Shown: piece by piece, positions 1 through 8,600 of the stretch
Layout: each line of letters opens with the position of its first letter
Numbering within the stretch: position 1 is the stretch's first letter
Assembly (NCBI GenBank): GCA_037134755.1
Contig: JBAXLO010000087.1
Coordinates: 1-16,832 of the forward strand
Reading direction: 5' to 3'
Length of the DNA stretch: 16,832 bases
Origin: JBAXLO01 sp037134755
GTDB lineage: Bacteria; Bacteroidota; Bacteroidia; Bacteroidales; JACABE01
The notes under the pieces: generated by a model
Databases searched by the model: none
Seen by the model: only the letters and a program-made list of their open reading frames with translations
Told to the model about the DNA's origin: nothing
Translations under genes and position numbers: made by a program

Positions 1-6
1 TTTAAG

Positions 7-14
7 TACTTTTG
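7..14 (+). promoter_or_regulatory. Candidate -7 promoter element for the SDR gene
   Basis: The octamer TACTTTTG matches the Bacteroidota -7 consensus TAnnTTTG and lies about 60 bp before the ATG at 75. The partner -33 TTTG box would fall outside the left edge of the window, so only half of the promoter can be seen. If used, it would give a leader of roughly 50 nt and could drive the dehydrogenase and the mannosidase behind it. Confidence 0.4.
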
Positions 15-74
15 CTTAGTTCAAAACTTATAAAGAATAGTCAAATTTTTAATAATAATTAAATAATAAAACAA

Positions 75-866
75 ATGAAAACTGTCTTAATAACAGGTGT
101 TTCCAGTGGATTTGGAAAAGCAATCGCAGAAAATCTTTCTTCAAAAGGTTATCAGGTTTTTGGCACAGTAAGAAAACCTATTAGCGAAACATTACCATAT
201 AAAACCATAGTTGTTGACGTTACCAATCCTGAAACCATAAAAGCAGGTGTTGAGGAGGTATTAAAGCAAACCGGCAAAATAGATGTGTTGATAAACAATG
301 CAGGCTTCGGCTTGACCGGAGAAATGGAACTTACCACTCCTGAAGACAGAAAAAGGATATTCGACACCAATGTTTTTGGGTATATTGATATGATTAATGC
401 AGTGTTACCTACTATGAGAAGTCAGAAAGAGGGTAAGATTATTAACATAGCTTCGTTGGCAGGTGTTTTTGCTATTCCTTATCAAGGATTTTATGCCACA
501 ACTAAGTTTGCAATAAATGGTTACAGCGAATCACTTCGCTACGAACTTAAAGGTTCGGGTATAAATGTTGTTGTAGTAAATCCCGGTGATTATAAAACTA
601 AATTTACTGATAACAGAATACTAACTCCTATTCACGAAGATTACAGAAAAGTTTTTGATACTGTAGTTAAGGCAATTGTAAAGGACGAAACCGGTGGATT
701 AGATCCAATGCATTGTGCAAAACTTATCGAAAAAATTATTGAAAAAAAGAATCCTTGCTTCAGATATGTAGCCGGAAGAATTGATCATAAATTAAGTGCT
801 GTTCTCAAAGGAATTCTTCCTGATAGTTGGTTCTTTAAGATCATTGAATCACATTATAATATGTAA
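75..866 (+). CDS. SDR family NAD(P)-dependent oxidoreductase
   Basis: A 263-residue classical short-chain dehydrogenase/reductase, the usual length for the family. Visible motifs are the Rossmann glycine-rich loop TGVSSGFG (residues 7-14), NNAG (74-77), the structural Asn in DTN (97-99), and catalytic Ser127, Tyr140 and Lys144 in the YxxxK pattern, so the full tetrad is present. VNPGDYKTKF near 169-177 matches the usual post-catalytic PG loop. There is no signal peptide, so it should be cytoplasmic. The substrate cannot be read from sequence; oxidation or reduction of a small carbonyl or alcohol is all the family supports. It precedes the alpha-mannosidase by 73 bp on the same strand and might share a transcript, but no functional tie to glycan breakdown can be shown. 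The ATG at 75 is the natural start because the fold begins immediately after it. Confidence 0.93.
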   Translation: MKTVLITGVSSGFGKAIAENLSSKGYQVFGTVRKPISETLPYKTIVVDVTNPETIKAGVEEVLKQTGKIDVLINNAGFGLTGEMELTTPEDRKRIFDTNVFGYIDMINAVLPTMRSQKEGKIINIASLAGVFAIPYQGFYATTKFAINGYSESLRYELKGSGINVVVVNPGDYKTKFTDNRILTPIHEDYRKVFDTVVKAIVKDETGGLDPMHCAKLIEKIIEKKNPCFRYVAGRIDHKLSAVLKGILPDSWFFKIIESHYNM

Positions 867-939
867 AAATAATATCATTAACAAAATCATTACACAAATA
901 CTATTTAATAAAAACATAATTATCTATAAGCTCATAAAA

Positions 940-3900
940 ATGAATACAATCAAATTAAAACTCTTATTCATATTACAATTAATTGCAATTATCGGATGGT
1001 CGCAACCATTGTTAAAACCCAATCATCCTAAACCTGTTGACACAGTGTTTCACGTTGTTGGATACGCACATTTGGACACACAATGGCGATGGGATTATCC
1101 AACTACAATTAATTCGTATCTTAAGAATACATTGTATGATAATTTCAAACTATTTGAGCTTTACCCTAATTATGTATTCAATTTTAGTGGTGCCAACCGC
1201 TACAAAATGATGAAGGAGTATTATCCTAACGAATTTGTGAAGCTTAAAAAGTATGTTGCCGAAGGAAAATGGTTTCCATGCGGTTCATCAATGGAAGAAA
1301 ATGATGTGATGGTTCCATCTGCCGAATCTGTTATCCGTCAGGTATTATATGGCAATAATTACTTCCGTAATGAGTTTGGCAAAGAAAGTTCAGAATATAT
1401 GCTCCCTGATTGCTTTGGATTTCCTGTGTCATTGCCTTCTATATTATCACATTGTGGAATCCTAGGATTTTCAACACAAAAACTAAGCTGGGGATCTGCA
1501 AATGGTATTCCCTTTAACTTTGGAGTTTGGAAAGGTCCGGATGGAGAATCAATTATTGCAGCATTTAACCCGGGAGGATACACCAGTGATATAAATAATG
1601 ATTTAAGTAACGATAAAGACTGGTTGGACAGAATAGTTGCCAATGGAAACAAAAGCGGTGTGTTTGCGGATTATATGTACTATGGAACAGGAGATAGAGG
1701 TGGAGCGCCAAATGAAAAATCAGTGCAATGGCTCGAAAAATCAGTAAATTCTAAAGGACATGTTAAAGTAATCTCAGCCGAAGCTGATCAGTTATTTAAA
1801 GATATAAGTCCAGCTCAAAAAGCCAAACTTCCTATTTACGACAGCGATCTTTTACTAACATTTCATACTTGTGGAGCAATTACTTCTGAAGCTTATATGA
1901 AAAAATGTAATCGTAAAAACGAATTGCTTGCATATTCAGCAGAAGCTACTTCGGTAATGGCCGATTGGCTTGGAGGAACTAAATATCCTAAAGTAAAACT
2001 TGATGAAGCATGGAGATTGGTTTTGGGAGCACAATTCCACGATATATTGCCCGGAACAAGTATTCCTAAGGCTTATGATTATGCCTGGAATGATGAGATA
2101 CTTGCAGCAAATCAATTCAGTAATGTAATTACGAATGCAGTTGGTGCAGCTGCAGAAAATTTAAATACTATCGGAAAAGGTATCCCGCTAATCGTTTATA
2201 ATCCATTATCTATCGAAAGAACGGATGCTGTGGATGCAAGTGTAGTTTTCCCTAATGAAGTTCCTAAAAATATTAAAGTTTTTGATGGAAATAATAATGA
2301 AGTGCTTTCGCAGATATTAAAAACTGAAGGCAAAAAGGTAAGAATACTCTTTATGGCTAAAGTTCCTTCTATGAGTCTATCAGTTTATTATGTAAGAAAT
2401 GATAATGCTGCTTCTTATCTTTCGTCAACACTTATTTGTACTGAAAACAGTATAGAAAATGATAAAATATCTTTAAATTTAAATGTTAATGGAGATATAG
2501 CTAAAATTTATGATAAAACTGTTGGTAAAGATGTTTTAAAAGCTCCATCACGCCTTGTTTTTCAATACGAAAAGCCACAAGATTATCCTGCATGGAATAT
2601 GGATTGGACTGACAGACAAAAGAAACCAATCGGTTATGTAGATGGCAAAGCTACAATAAAAATGATTGAAGATGGGCCTTTAAGAGCAACTATTGAAGTG
2701 ACAAGAGAAGCAAGAGGGTCAAAATTTGTTCAGCAGATACGCTTATATAATAGTGAAATATCCAATCGAATTGAGGTAAAAAATAATATAGATTGGTTTA
2801 CCAAAGAGGCTTCGCTTCGTGCAGAATTTCCTTTAACTGTTAGTAATCCACTTGCCACATATTGCTGGGACTTAGGAACTATTCAAAGAGGAAATAACAC
2901 TCCTAAAAAATACGAAGTGCCCTCACATCAGTGGTTCGATCTGACTGATAAGGATAATAAGTATGGAGTATCTATTTTAGAAGATTCAAAATATGGAAGT
3001 GATAAGCCGGAAAACAATGTGTTAAGATTAACTTTACTATATACACCGGGTGTAAGATATGAATTTAGGGATCAGGCTACGCAAGACCTTGGAAAGCATG
3101 AGATTCTATATGCTATATATCCTCATGCCAATTCATGGCAATCTGCATCCTCTAATTGGGAAGGAGCTAAACTTAATCAACCTCTTTTAGCTTTTCAGAC
3201 TTATGGACACCAAGGAACTATGGGTAAGAGTATTTCTTTTGTAAAAATAAATAACCCGGATGTAATGGTTAAAGCTATTAAAAAAGCAGAGAATTCAGAT
3301 GAGATTATTGTAAGAATATTCGAAACTAAAGGTAAGGCTGCTAATAATATTGAACTGGAATTACCTTCACAAATAATTTCTGCTAATGAAGTTAACGGGC
3401 AAGAGAAATTTATCTCAAAAGCTACTATTAAGGAAGGTAAATTGTATTTTGACATCACACCTTATCATCCAAAAACTTTTGCTTTGAAAATAGCAAACAC
3501 AACTACTCCCAAAAAACAAACCAACAATATAATTCTTAGCTTGCCATTCAATACAGATGTAATTAGTTATGATAACAAACCTGATGGAGCGTTCGACAAA
3601 ACAGGGACTACTTATCCTGCTGAATTATTGCCTGAGACTATAGAAAGTGAAGGAATTGCATTTAAATTGGGTAATAAATCTGATAAAGCTATGAATGCAG
3701 TATCTTGTAACGGGCAGACAATCACACTTCCAGAAGGTTCTCATAATAATCTTTATATTTTGGCTGCTGCCGATGAAGATACCGAAGGAACTTTTAAAGT
3801 AGATGATAAATCAGTAAATTTGAAAGTTCAGAATTGGTCTGGTTTTATTGGACAATGGGATAAGCGCAACTGGGAAGGTTATAATAAAATGGAAGCAGAT

Positions 3901-4926
3901 TATAACTGGAGTAGCACGAAATTTACAGGTTTAACTCCCGGGTTTGTGAAACAAGATAATGTTGCATATTTTACAACGCACAGACACCTTAAAGATGGGA
4001 AAAATGAAGCATATTCTTATGCATATATCTTTAAATATAAGATTAATCTTGCTGCCGGAGCTAAAGCAATTACACTTCCATCAAACGAAAAGATAAAAAT
4101 ACTTGCTATTACTGTTGCTGACAATACTTTTGATCAAACTACACCGGCAATCAATCTTTTCGACACTTTAAATGTAAATATTTCAGAATACAAACGCTTT
4201 CAACTGGCAGCTAATCCGGTTTTCAATCCTGCGTCTTGTGTATTTGAAGATAAACCTATGAATATTACAATAAGCACCAATGAAAAGGATGTGGAAATAA
4301 GATACACTTTGGATATGTCGGAACCAACTTTGAAATCTAAGATTTATACGAATCCTATTATTATTGATAAACCGACTACAATAAATGCTACATTATTTAG
4401 AGATGGTATAAAAATTAGTAATACTACTATCTCCAGATACTTTCATAAGCTTATCCCAGCAAAGAATATTACTTTAGCATATCCTTTTTCGACTAAATAT
4501 CCGCCAGAAAACGGAAGTACCGTTTTAATTGATCAAAAAAGAGGATCAGACTATCATACAGACGGAAGATGGTTAGGTTTTGAAGTAAATGATCTGGAAG
4601 CAGTCCTTGAATTGAATGAAAAGACAGACTTTAGTAAAATTACTATTGGCTTTTTAAGTAATCCGGTTTCCTGGATATTTATGCCTGTTTCTATTGAGAT
4701 CAGTGCTTCGGATGATGGTAAGAATTTCGTTTTAGTTACTAAAAAAGAATATGGTGTTCAATCAGAAAGCATGACTTCTGAAATTGCAGATTTATCTGTT
4801 GAATTTAAGAAAACCAATGCTAAGTTTATTAAAGTTAAAGCAAAAAATGTTGCTAAATGCCCTGATTGGCATCGTGGAAAAGGAGGAAAGGCTTGGTTGT
4901 TCGCTGACGAGATTTCTGTGGAATAA
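940..4926 (+). CDS. Exported GH38 alpha-mannosidase with C-terminal accessory domains
   Basis: A 1328-residue glycoside hydrolase family 38 enzyme, expected to release alpha-linked mannose from N-glycans or mannans with a bound Zn ion. Catalytic hallmarks: HLDTQWRW (Zn ligands His44 and Asp46), LPDCFGF with the presumed nucleophile Asp157, a THT/TSxxxxKxxNRxxE-like middle-domain signature around residues 307-330, and FHDILPGTS with Zn ligand His367. The beta-rich GH38 C-terminal region follows to about 850. Next come an unassigned beta-rich segment (about 862-1085), a chitobiase/hexosaminidase C-terminal-like Ig domain (about 1093-1165), and a discoidin/F5-8 type C-like module with DGRWLGF (about 1180-1328). 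The open frame extends upstream to 796, inside the SDR gene. The ATG at 940 was chosen because it starts directly with a signal peptide (hydrophobic residues 8-19, cleavage likely near WS-Q at 20-22). There is no lipobox and no T9SS sorting tail, so a periplasmic location is likely. It is longer than most GH38 enzymes because of the added modules. Confidence 0.95.
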   Translation: MNTIKLKLLFILQLIAIIGWSQPLLKPNHPKPVDTVFHVVGYAHLDTQWRWDYPTTINSYLKNTLYDNFKLFELYPNYVFNFSGANRYKMMKEYYPNEFVKLKKYVAEGKWFPCGSSMEENDVMVPSAESVIRQVLYGNNYFRNEFGKESSEYMLPDCFGFPVSLPSILSHCGILGFSTQKLSWGSANGIPFNFGVWKGPDGESIIAAFNPGGYTSDINNDLSNDKDWLDRIVANGNKSGVFADYMYYGTGDRGGAPNEKSVQWLEKSVNSKGHVKVISAEADQLFKDISPAQKAKLPIYDSDLLLTFHTCGAITSEAYMKKCNRKNELLAYSAEATSVMADWLGGTKYPKVKLDEAWRLVLGAQFHDILPGTSIPKAYDYAWNDEILAANQFSNVITNAVGAAAENLNTIGKGIPLIVYNPLSIERTDAVDASVVFPNEVPKNIKVFDGNNNEVLSQILKTEGKKVRILFMAKVPSMSLSVYYVRNDNAASYLSSTLICTENSIENDKISLNLNVNGDIAKIYDKTVGKDVLKAPSRLVFQYEKPQDYPAWNMDWTDRQKKPIGYVDGKATIKMIEDGPLRATIEVTREARGSKFVQQIRLYNSEISNRIEVKNNIDWFTKEASLRAEFPLTVSNPLATYCWDLGTIQRGNNTPKKYEVPSHQWFDLTDKDNKYGVSILEDSKYGSDKPENNVLRLTLLYTPGVRYEFRDQATQDLGKHEILYAIYPHANSWQSASSNWEGAKLNQPLLAFQTYGHQGTMGKSISFVKINNPDVMVKAIKKAENSDEIIVRIFETKGKAANNIELELPSQIISANEVNGQEKFISKATIKEGKLYFDITPYHPKTFALKIANTTTPKKQTNNIILSLPFNTDVISYDNKPDGAFDKTGTTYPAELLPETIESEGIAFKLGNKSDKAMNAVSCNGQTITLPEGSHNNLYILAAADEDTEGTFKVDDKSVNLKVQNWSGFIGQWDKRNWEGYNKMEADYNWSSTKFTGLTPGFVKQDNVAYFTTHRHLKDGKNEAYSYAYIFKYKINLAAGAKAITLPSNEKIKILAITVADNTFDQTTPAINLFDTLNVNISEYKRFQLAANPVFNPASCVFEDKPMNITISTNEKDVEIRYTLDMSEPTLKSKIYTNPIIIDKPTTINATLFRDGIKISNTTISRYFHKLIPAKNITLAYPFSTKYPPENGSTVLIDQKRGSDYHTDGRWLGFEVNDLEAVLELNEKTDFSKITIGFLSNPVSWIFMPVSIEISASDDGKNFVLVTKKEYGVQSESMTSEIADLSVEFKKTNAKFIKVKAKNVAKCPDWHRGKGGKAWLFADEISVE

Positions 4927-4950
4927 ATAATCCCTTTTAAACTAAATAGT

Positions 4951-6321
4951 ATGAAAAAATACAGGTTCTATTTCCTATTTCTGATAATTGTTTTCTCTTG
5001 TTCTTCGGCTCAAAAGCCAAAAGAAATGTTCTTAAAAAGAGTTCATAAAGGAGAGATTATTGATAATATAACTTGTAAAACTGCTCCCGATCAGAGTTAT
5101 TGTTTGTATTTGCCTACAAATTATAATTTAGAAAAAGTATATCCAGTAATTTATGCTTTCGATCCACATGGAGATGGGCATTTACCAGTGGCTCTTATGA
5201 AAAATCAGGCTGAAAAGCTTGGTTATATTCTTATCGGATCTAACAATAGTAAAAACGGTATTGCTCAGGATGAAATTAGTTATATAATCAATTCAATGTT
5301 CAATGATTCCAAACAAAAACTGGCGATTGATACTACAAGGATTTATTTAGTAGGTTTTAGTGGTGGCGCCAGGATTGCTTGTGGTATTGCACAGTCTTTT
5401 GGAAATATAAACAGTGTAATAGCATGTTCAGCAGGATTTCCTTTTCAGAATACTGTTCCGGGATTTAATTTTATTGGTATCACAGTATCAAAAGATATGA
5501 ATTATCTTGAAATGAAGAAACTGAATGATAATCTGGAGAAAATAAATGCTCCCTGTCAGTTTATTGTGGGAGATGGCAAACATGAATGGCCTTCGGAAAA
5601 CCTTATGGCTGAAGCCATGAATATGCTCGAACTTTACGCAATGAAGAATAAACTTACTCCTGTAAATATAAGATTTGTAAGCATATTTAAAATAGATGAT
5701 TGGAAATATATTGAAGAATTAGTACACACTAATAATATTGACAGTTTGATTAAAGCTTCTTCAATACTTAAAAGAAAAATTAGTATTTTGACTGATTTAA
5801 CTGATGTTACTGAGCTAAAGGCTTTATATAATGAGATCAATCAGAAAGCTGAAGTACAAGCTTATCTAAAAGAACAATCTGCATTAGAAGTTTACGAAAA
5901 TCAAAAACAGCAGGAGTTTCAAGCTGCTTGGGAAAGCAAAACCGGAGAATGGTGGAATGCAGAGATTAAAAAACTTAATGAAGCTGAAAATAATAAAAGT
6001 AATTTGCAGAAAAACCTTGCCAAAAGACTTTCAGGATACATATCTTTGAGTTGTTATAGTTATAGTTTCCGGGCATTAAGTACCCAGAACTGGAAGTTAG
6101 CAGAAACCTTTACAAATATCTATCGAAAAGTAGATCCCGAAAATCCTGACAGTTATTATGCTTCTGCTTGTCTTTATGCCAATATTAATAAGAAAAATGA
6201 TGCCATTTTGATGCTTAGCGAGGCAATAAAATATGGATATAAAGATAAAAACAAATTGCAGGCTGATCCTATGCTAAATTCATTGCATGGTATGCCTGAT
6301 TTTGAAGGCTTATTAAAATAG
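4951..6321 (+). CDS. Lipoprotein with alpha/beta-hydrolase domain and TPR-like C-terminus
   Basis: A 456-residue protein with a lipoprotein signal peptide: a short hydrophobic stretch ends in VFSC, with Cys17 the probable lipidated residue. Residues about 48-235 resemble an esterase or dienelactone-hydrolase-like alpha/beta-hydrolase. A YCLYLPTNY strand leads in, the nucleophile elbow is GFSGG (135-139, Ser137), and GDGKHEWP places a candidate catalytic His at 211. Asp182 in TVSKDMNY is the likeliest acid, by inference. After a charged, probably helical linker (about 275-350), residues about 375-456 contain a YYASACLYAN-type TPR-like helical pair. The substrate is unknown; deacetylation or deesterification of a sugar or cell-surface ester is possible. 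Only 24 bp separate it from the mannosidase stop on the same strand, so co-transcription is likely and an accessory role in glycan breakdown is plausible but unproven. Confidence 0.8.
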   Translation: MKKYRFYFLFLIIVFSCSSAQKPKEMFLKRVHKGEIIDNITCKTAPDQSYCLYLPTNYNLEKVYPVIYAFDPHGDGHLPVALMKNQAEKLGYILIGSNNSKNGIAQDEISYIINSMFNDSKQKLAIDTTRIYLVGFSGGARIACGIAQSFGNINSVIACSAGFPFQNTVPGFNFIGITVSKDMNYLEMKKLNDNLEKINAPCQFIVGDGKHEWPSENLMAEAMNMLELYAMKNKLTPVNIRFVSIFKIDDWKYIEELVHTNNIDSLIKASSILKRKISILTDLTDVTELKALYNEINQKAEVQAYLKEQSALEVYENQKQQEFQAAWESKTGEWWNAEIKKLNEAENNKSNLQKNLAKRLSGYISLSCYSYSFRALSTQNWKLAETFTNIYRKVDPENPDSYYASACLYANINKKNDAILMLSEAIKYGYKDKNKLQADPMLNSLHGMPDFEGLLK

Positions 6322-6380
6322 TAAAGCGTAGAATTTGTTTTTTATAATATTAGTTATTAATTTACTTAAAATAATGCATT

Positions 6381-7865
6381 ATGATTCTCAAATGGATAAT
6401 TAAAAACCAATGGAAGCAATCTCTTCGTTCGTCAATATGGCAAAAGAACGTTGCTTTGAATATCATTATGGGCATTGGTTTATTGTACTTTATTGTCAAC
6501 TTTCTTTTATTAGGAATATTTGCCAAGGATGTTCTTAGAGAAATTTTTCCTGACGAAGACCCAGTAATAAAGTTTAATGGCTTTCTACTTTATTTTATGG
6601 GTATGGATATGTTGTTAAGATTCCTTATGCAGGCTGTACCGACCTTAAGTATCCAACCATACTTGCATTTGCCTACAAAACGTTCATCGCTGATGCATTA
6701 TCTTTTATGCAAATCATTGGTTAACCCGATTAACTATTTTTATTTCCTGATTTTTATCCCTTTTGCAATAAATGGAGTGTCTTATTACTATGATTTCCAT
6801 ACAGCAATATTATGGCTCTTTTCAATACTAATGATAGTTTGGTTCGATAATTTTATTATCACTTATTTCAAAAGGCAATTAGGAATTAAACCATTGTTCA
6901 CACTTGGGTTTGCGCTTGTATTTGCTTCCATGTTTTTCCTCGATTATTTTAAAATATTCTCTTTAAGAAATGTTTCCGAATTGGTTTTTACAAAAATCAT
7001 GATCCAAAAGACACTATTATTAATCCTTGCATTAATGGTTGTTGTGGTTTATTATCTTAATTTTAGTTTTCTTAAAAAGAATGCCTATCCTGAGGAAATT
7101 GGAAAGAAATTTGCCAAAAAATCTGTCCATGCAAAAGATATTAGCTTTATTAAACAATTTGGTGTAATAGGAGAACTGTTAAACCTTGAAATTAAGCTTA
7201 TGCTTCGGAATAAGAGGAGTAAAACTATTATTTATATGACTCCTATTTTTATTTTCTATGGGTTTTTCTTTTATCCACAGGAATTGTATATGAATATGGG
7301 TGGGATGCTTGTATTTGTAGGTATATTTATTTCGGGAGGCTTTATGTTTTCTTATGGCAACTATTTAATTAGTTGGGAAAGCGGATACTTCGATCTTATT
7401 ATGAGTAATAATATAGATTTTAAAAAATATTTCCAAGAGAAGTTTTTTCTTTTGGCTTCTGTTACAGCAATCTCATATATTATTACTTTGTTTTATGCAT
7501 TTTTGAATATCAAGTTACTTTATATTAATACAGCTTGTTTTATCTTTAATATTGGCTTTAATGTGCATGTAATAATGTATTTTGCTTTAAATAATAAGAA
7601 ATATATTGATTTAAACAGGCAAGCTGCTTTTAATTTCCAAGGCGTAAGTTCCAAAAATTTCTTAGTGATGTTACCGGCTATGTTTCTACCTGTTCTTATT
7701 TATTTGCCTTTTAGTTTCTTCATTTCACCGGTTGCAGGCTTAATTGTCCTTAGTTGCATAGGTATTTTAGGACTTTTACTTCACAATAAAATAGTAAATT
7801 ACATAGTAAAAGAATTTCATAATAAGAAATATGAAATGGCTGAAGGTTTTAGGCAACGTTCATAA
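6381..7865 (+). CDS. DUF5687 family ABC transporter permease
   Basis: A 494-residue polytopic membrane protein with about ten or more hydrophobic segments (for example near residues 25-50, 115-135, 140-160, 170-190, 205-230, 285-300, 310-330, 355-375, 385-405, 430-450 and 455-475). A basic soluble loop lies around 235-275. The opening MILKWIIKNQWKQSLRSS and the overall layout match the Bacteroidota DUF5687 family, which is normally paired with an ABC ATPase. The ATPase gene follows after 29 bp, which supports that reading. It would form the membrane channel of an ABC exporter in the inner membrane. The cargo is unknown. The leader contains TAGAATTTG (6329-6337), one base too long to fit the -7 consensus, so a separate promoter here is uncertain. 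Confidence 0.85.
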   Translation: MILKWIIKNQWKQSLRSSIWQKNVALNIIMGIGLLYFIVNFLLLGIFAKDVLREIFPDEDPVIKFNGFLLYFMGMDMLLRFLMQAVPTLSIQPYLHLPTKRSSLMHYLLCKSLVNPINYFYFLIFIPFAINGVSYYYDFHTAILWLFSILMIVWFDNFIITYFKRQLGIKPLFTLGFALVFASMFFLDYFKIFSLRNVSELVFTKIMIQKTLLLILALMVVVVYYLNFSFLKKNAYPEEIGKKFAKKSVHAKDISFIKQFGVIGELLNLEIKLMLRNKRSKTIIYMTPIFIFYGFFFYPQELYMNMGGMLVFVGIFISGGFMFSYGNYLISWESGYFDLIMSNNIDFKKYFQEKFFLLASVTAISYIITLFYAFLNIKLLYINTACFIFNIGFNVHVIMYFALNNKKYIDLNRQAAFNFQGVSSKNFLVMLPAMFLPVLIYLPFSFFISPVAGLIVLSCIGILGLLLHNKIVNYIVKEFHNKKYEMAEGFRQRS

Positions 7866-7894
7866 AATTATTAATAATAAAAATCCAAATTATC

Positions 7895-8590
7895 ATGATA
7901 ACAGTAAATAATCTCACCAAAGTATATAATGGTACAACAGTTTTAGATATAAAGGAATTACACATTCCTAAAGGCGAAAGTTATGGCCTTGTCGGGAATA
8001 ATGGCGCAGGAAAAACTACTTTTTTCCGTCTTATCTTAGATTTGATAAGAGCTAACACAGGTTTTGTAGAATCAGATAACGTTAAAGTTGCGGGAAACGA
8101 ATTGTGGAAACATTATACAGGTTCGTATCTTGATGAAGGTTTTCTGATAGATTTCCTTACTCCCGAAGAGTATTTTAATTTCATAGGTAACCTTCACGGA
8201 ATGAATAAGGGGGATATAACTGAGTTTTTAAATTATTATCACGATTTTTTTAGTGATGAGATACTTGGACAGAAAAAATATATAAGGGATCTATCAAAAG
8301 GCAACCAGAAAAAGGTAGGAATTATAGCTGCATTCATGGGGAATCCTTCTGTTATAATATTAGATGAACCTTTCACTAATTTAGACCCTAGTTCACAAAT
8401 TAGGTTGAAAAAGATATTACATGAGCAACAAGCTAAACCTGATGTAACAATGTTGATATCCAGTCATGATTTGAATCATATAACTGAGGTTTGCAGCCGT
8501 ATAAATGTGTTAGAAAAAGGATTAATCGTTCTCGACCTTCACACAAATGAAAATACGCTGAAGGAACTTGAAAATTACTTTGCAGTTTAA
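7895..8590 (+). CDS. ABC transporter ATP-binding protein
   Basis: A 231-residue ATP-binding cassette subunit. Walker A is GNNGAGKTT (34-42), the signature loop is LSKGNQKK (133-140), Walker B is VIILDEP (153-159, catalytic Glu158), the D-loop is NLDP, and the switch His is His191 in ISSHD. The signature departs from the common LSGGQ in the way often seen in ATPases of bacitracin-export-type and other ABC-2-like exporters. It is a single-domain cytoplasmic subunit of ordinary length and should power the DUF5687 permease encoded 29 bp upstream. The following DUF5686 gene starts 10 bp after its stop, so the three genes probably form one transcription unit. Confidence 0.95.
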   Translation: MITVNNLTKVYNGTTVLDIKELHIPKGESYGLVGNNGAGKTTFFRLILDLIRANTGFVESDNVKVAGNELWKHYTGSYLDEGFLIDFLTPEEYFNFIGNLHGMNKGDITEFLNYYHDFFSDEILGQKKYIRDLSKGNQKKVGIIAAFMGNPSVIILDEPFTNLDPSSQIRLKKILHEQQAKPDVTMLISSHDLNHITEVCSRINVLEKGLIVLDLHTNENTLKELENYFAV

Positions 8591-8600
8591 ATGTATTTTA

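Noticed and set aside
796..939. N-terminal extension of the mannosidase frame
   Set aside because: It overlaps the SDR gene in another frame, encodes no recognisable domain and would bury the signal peptide that begins at 940.
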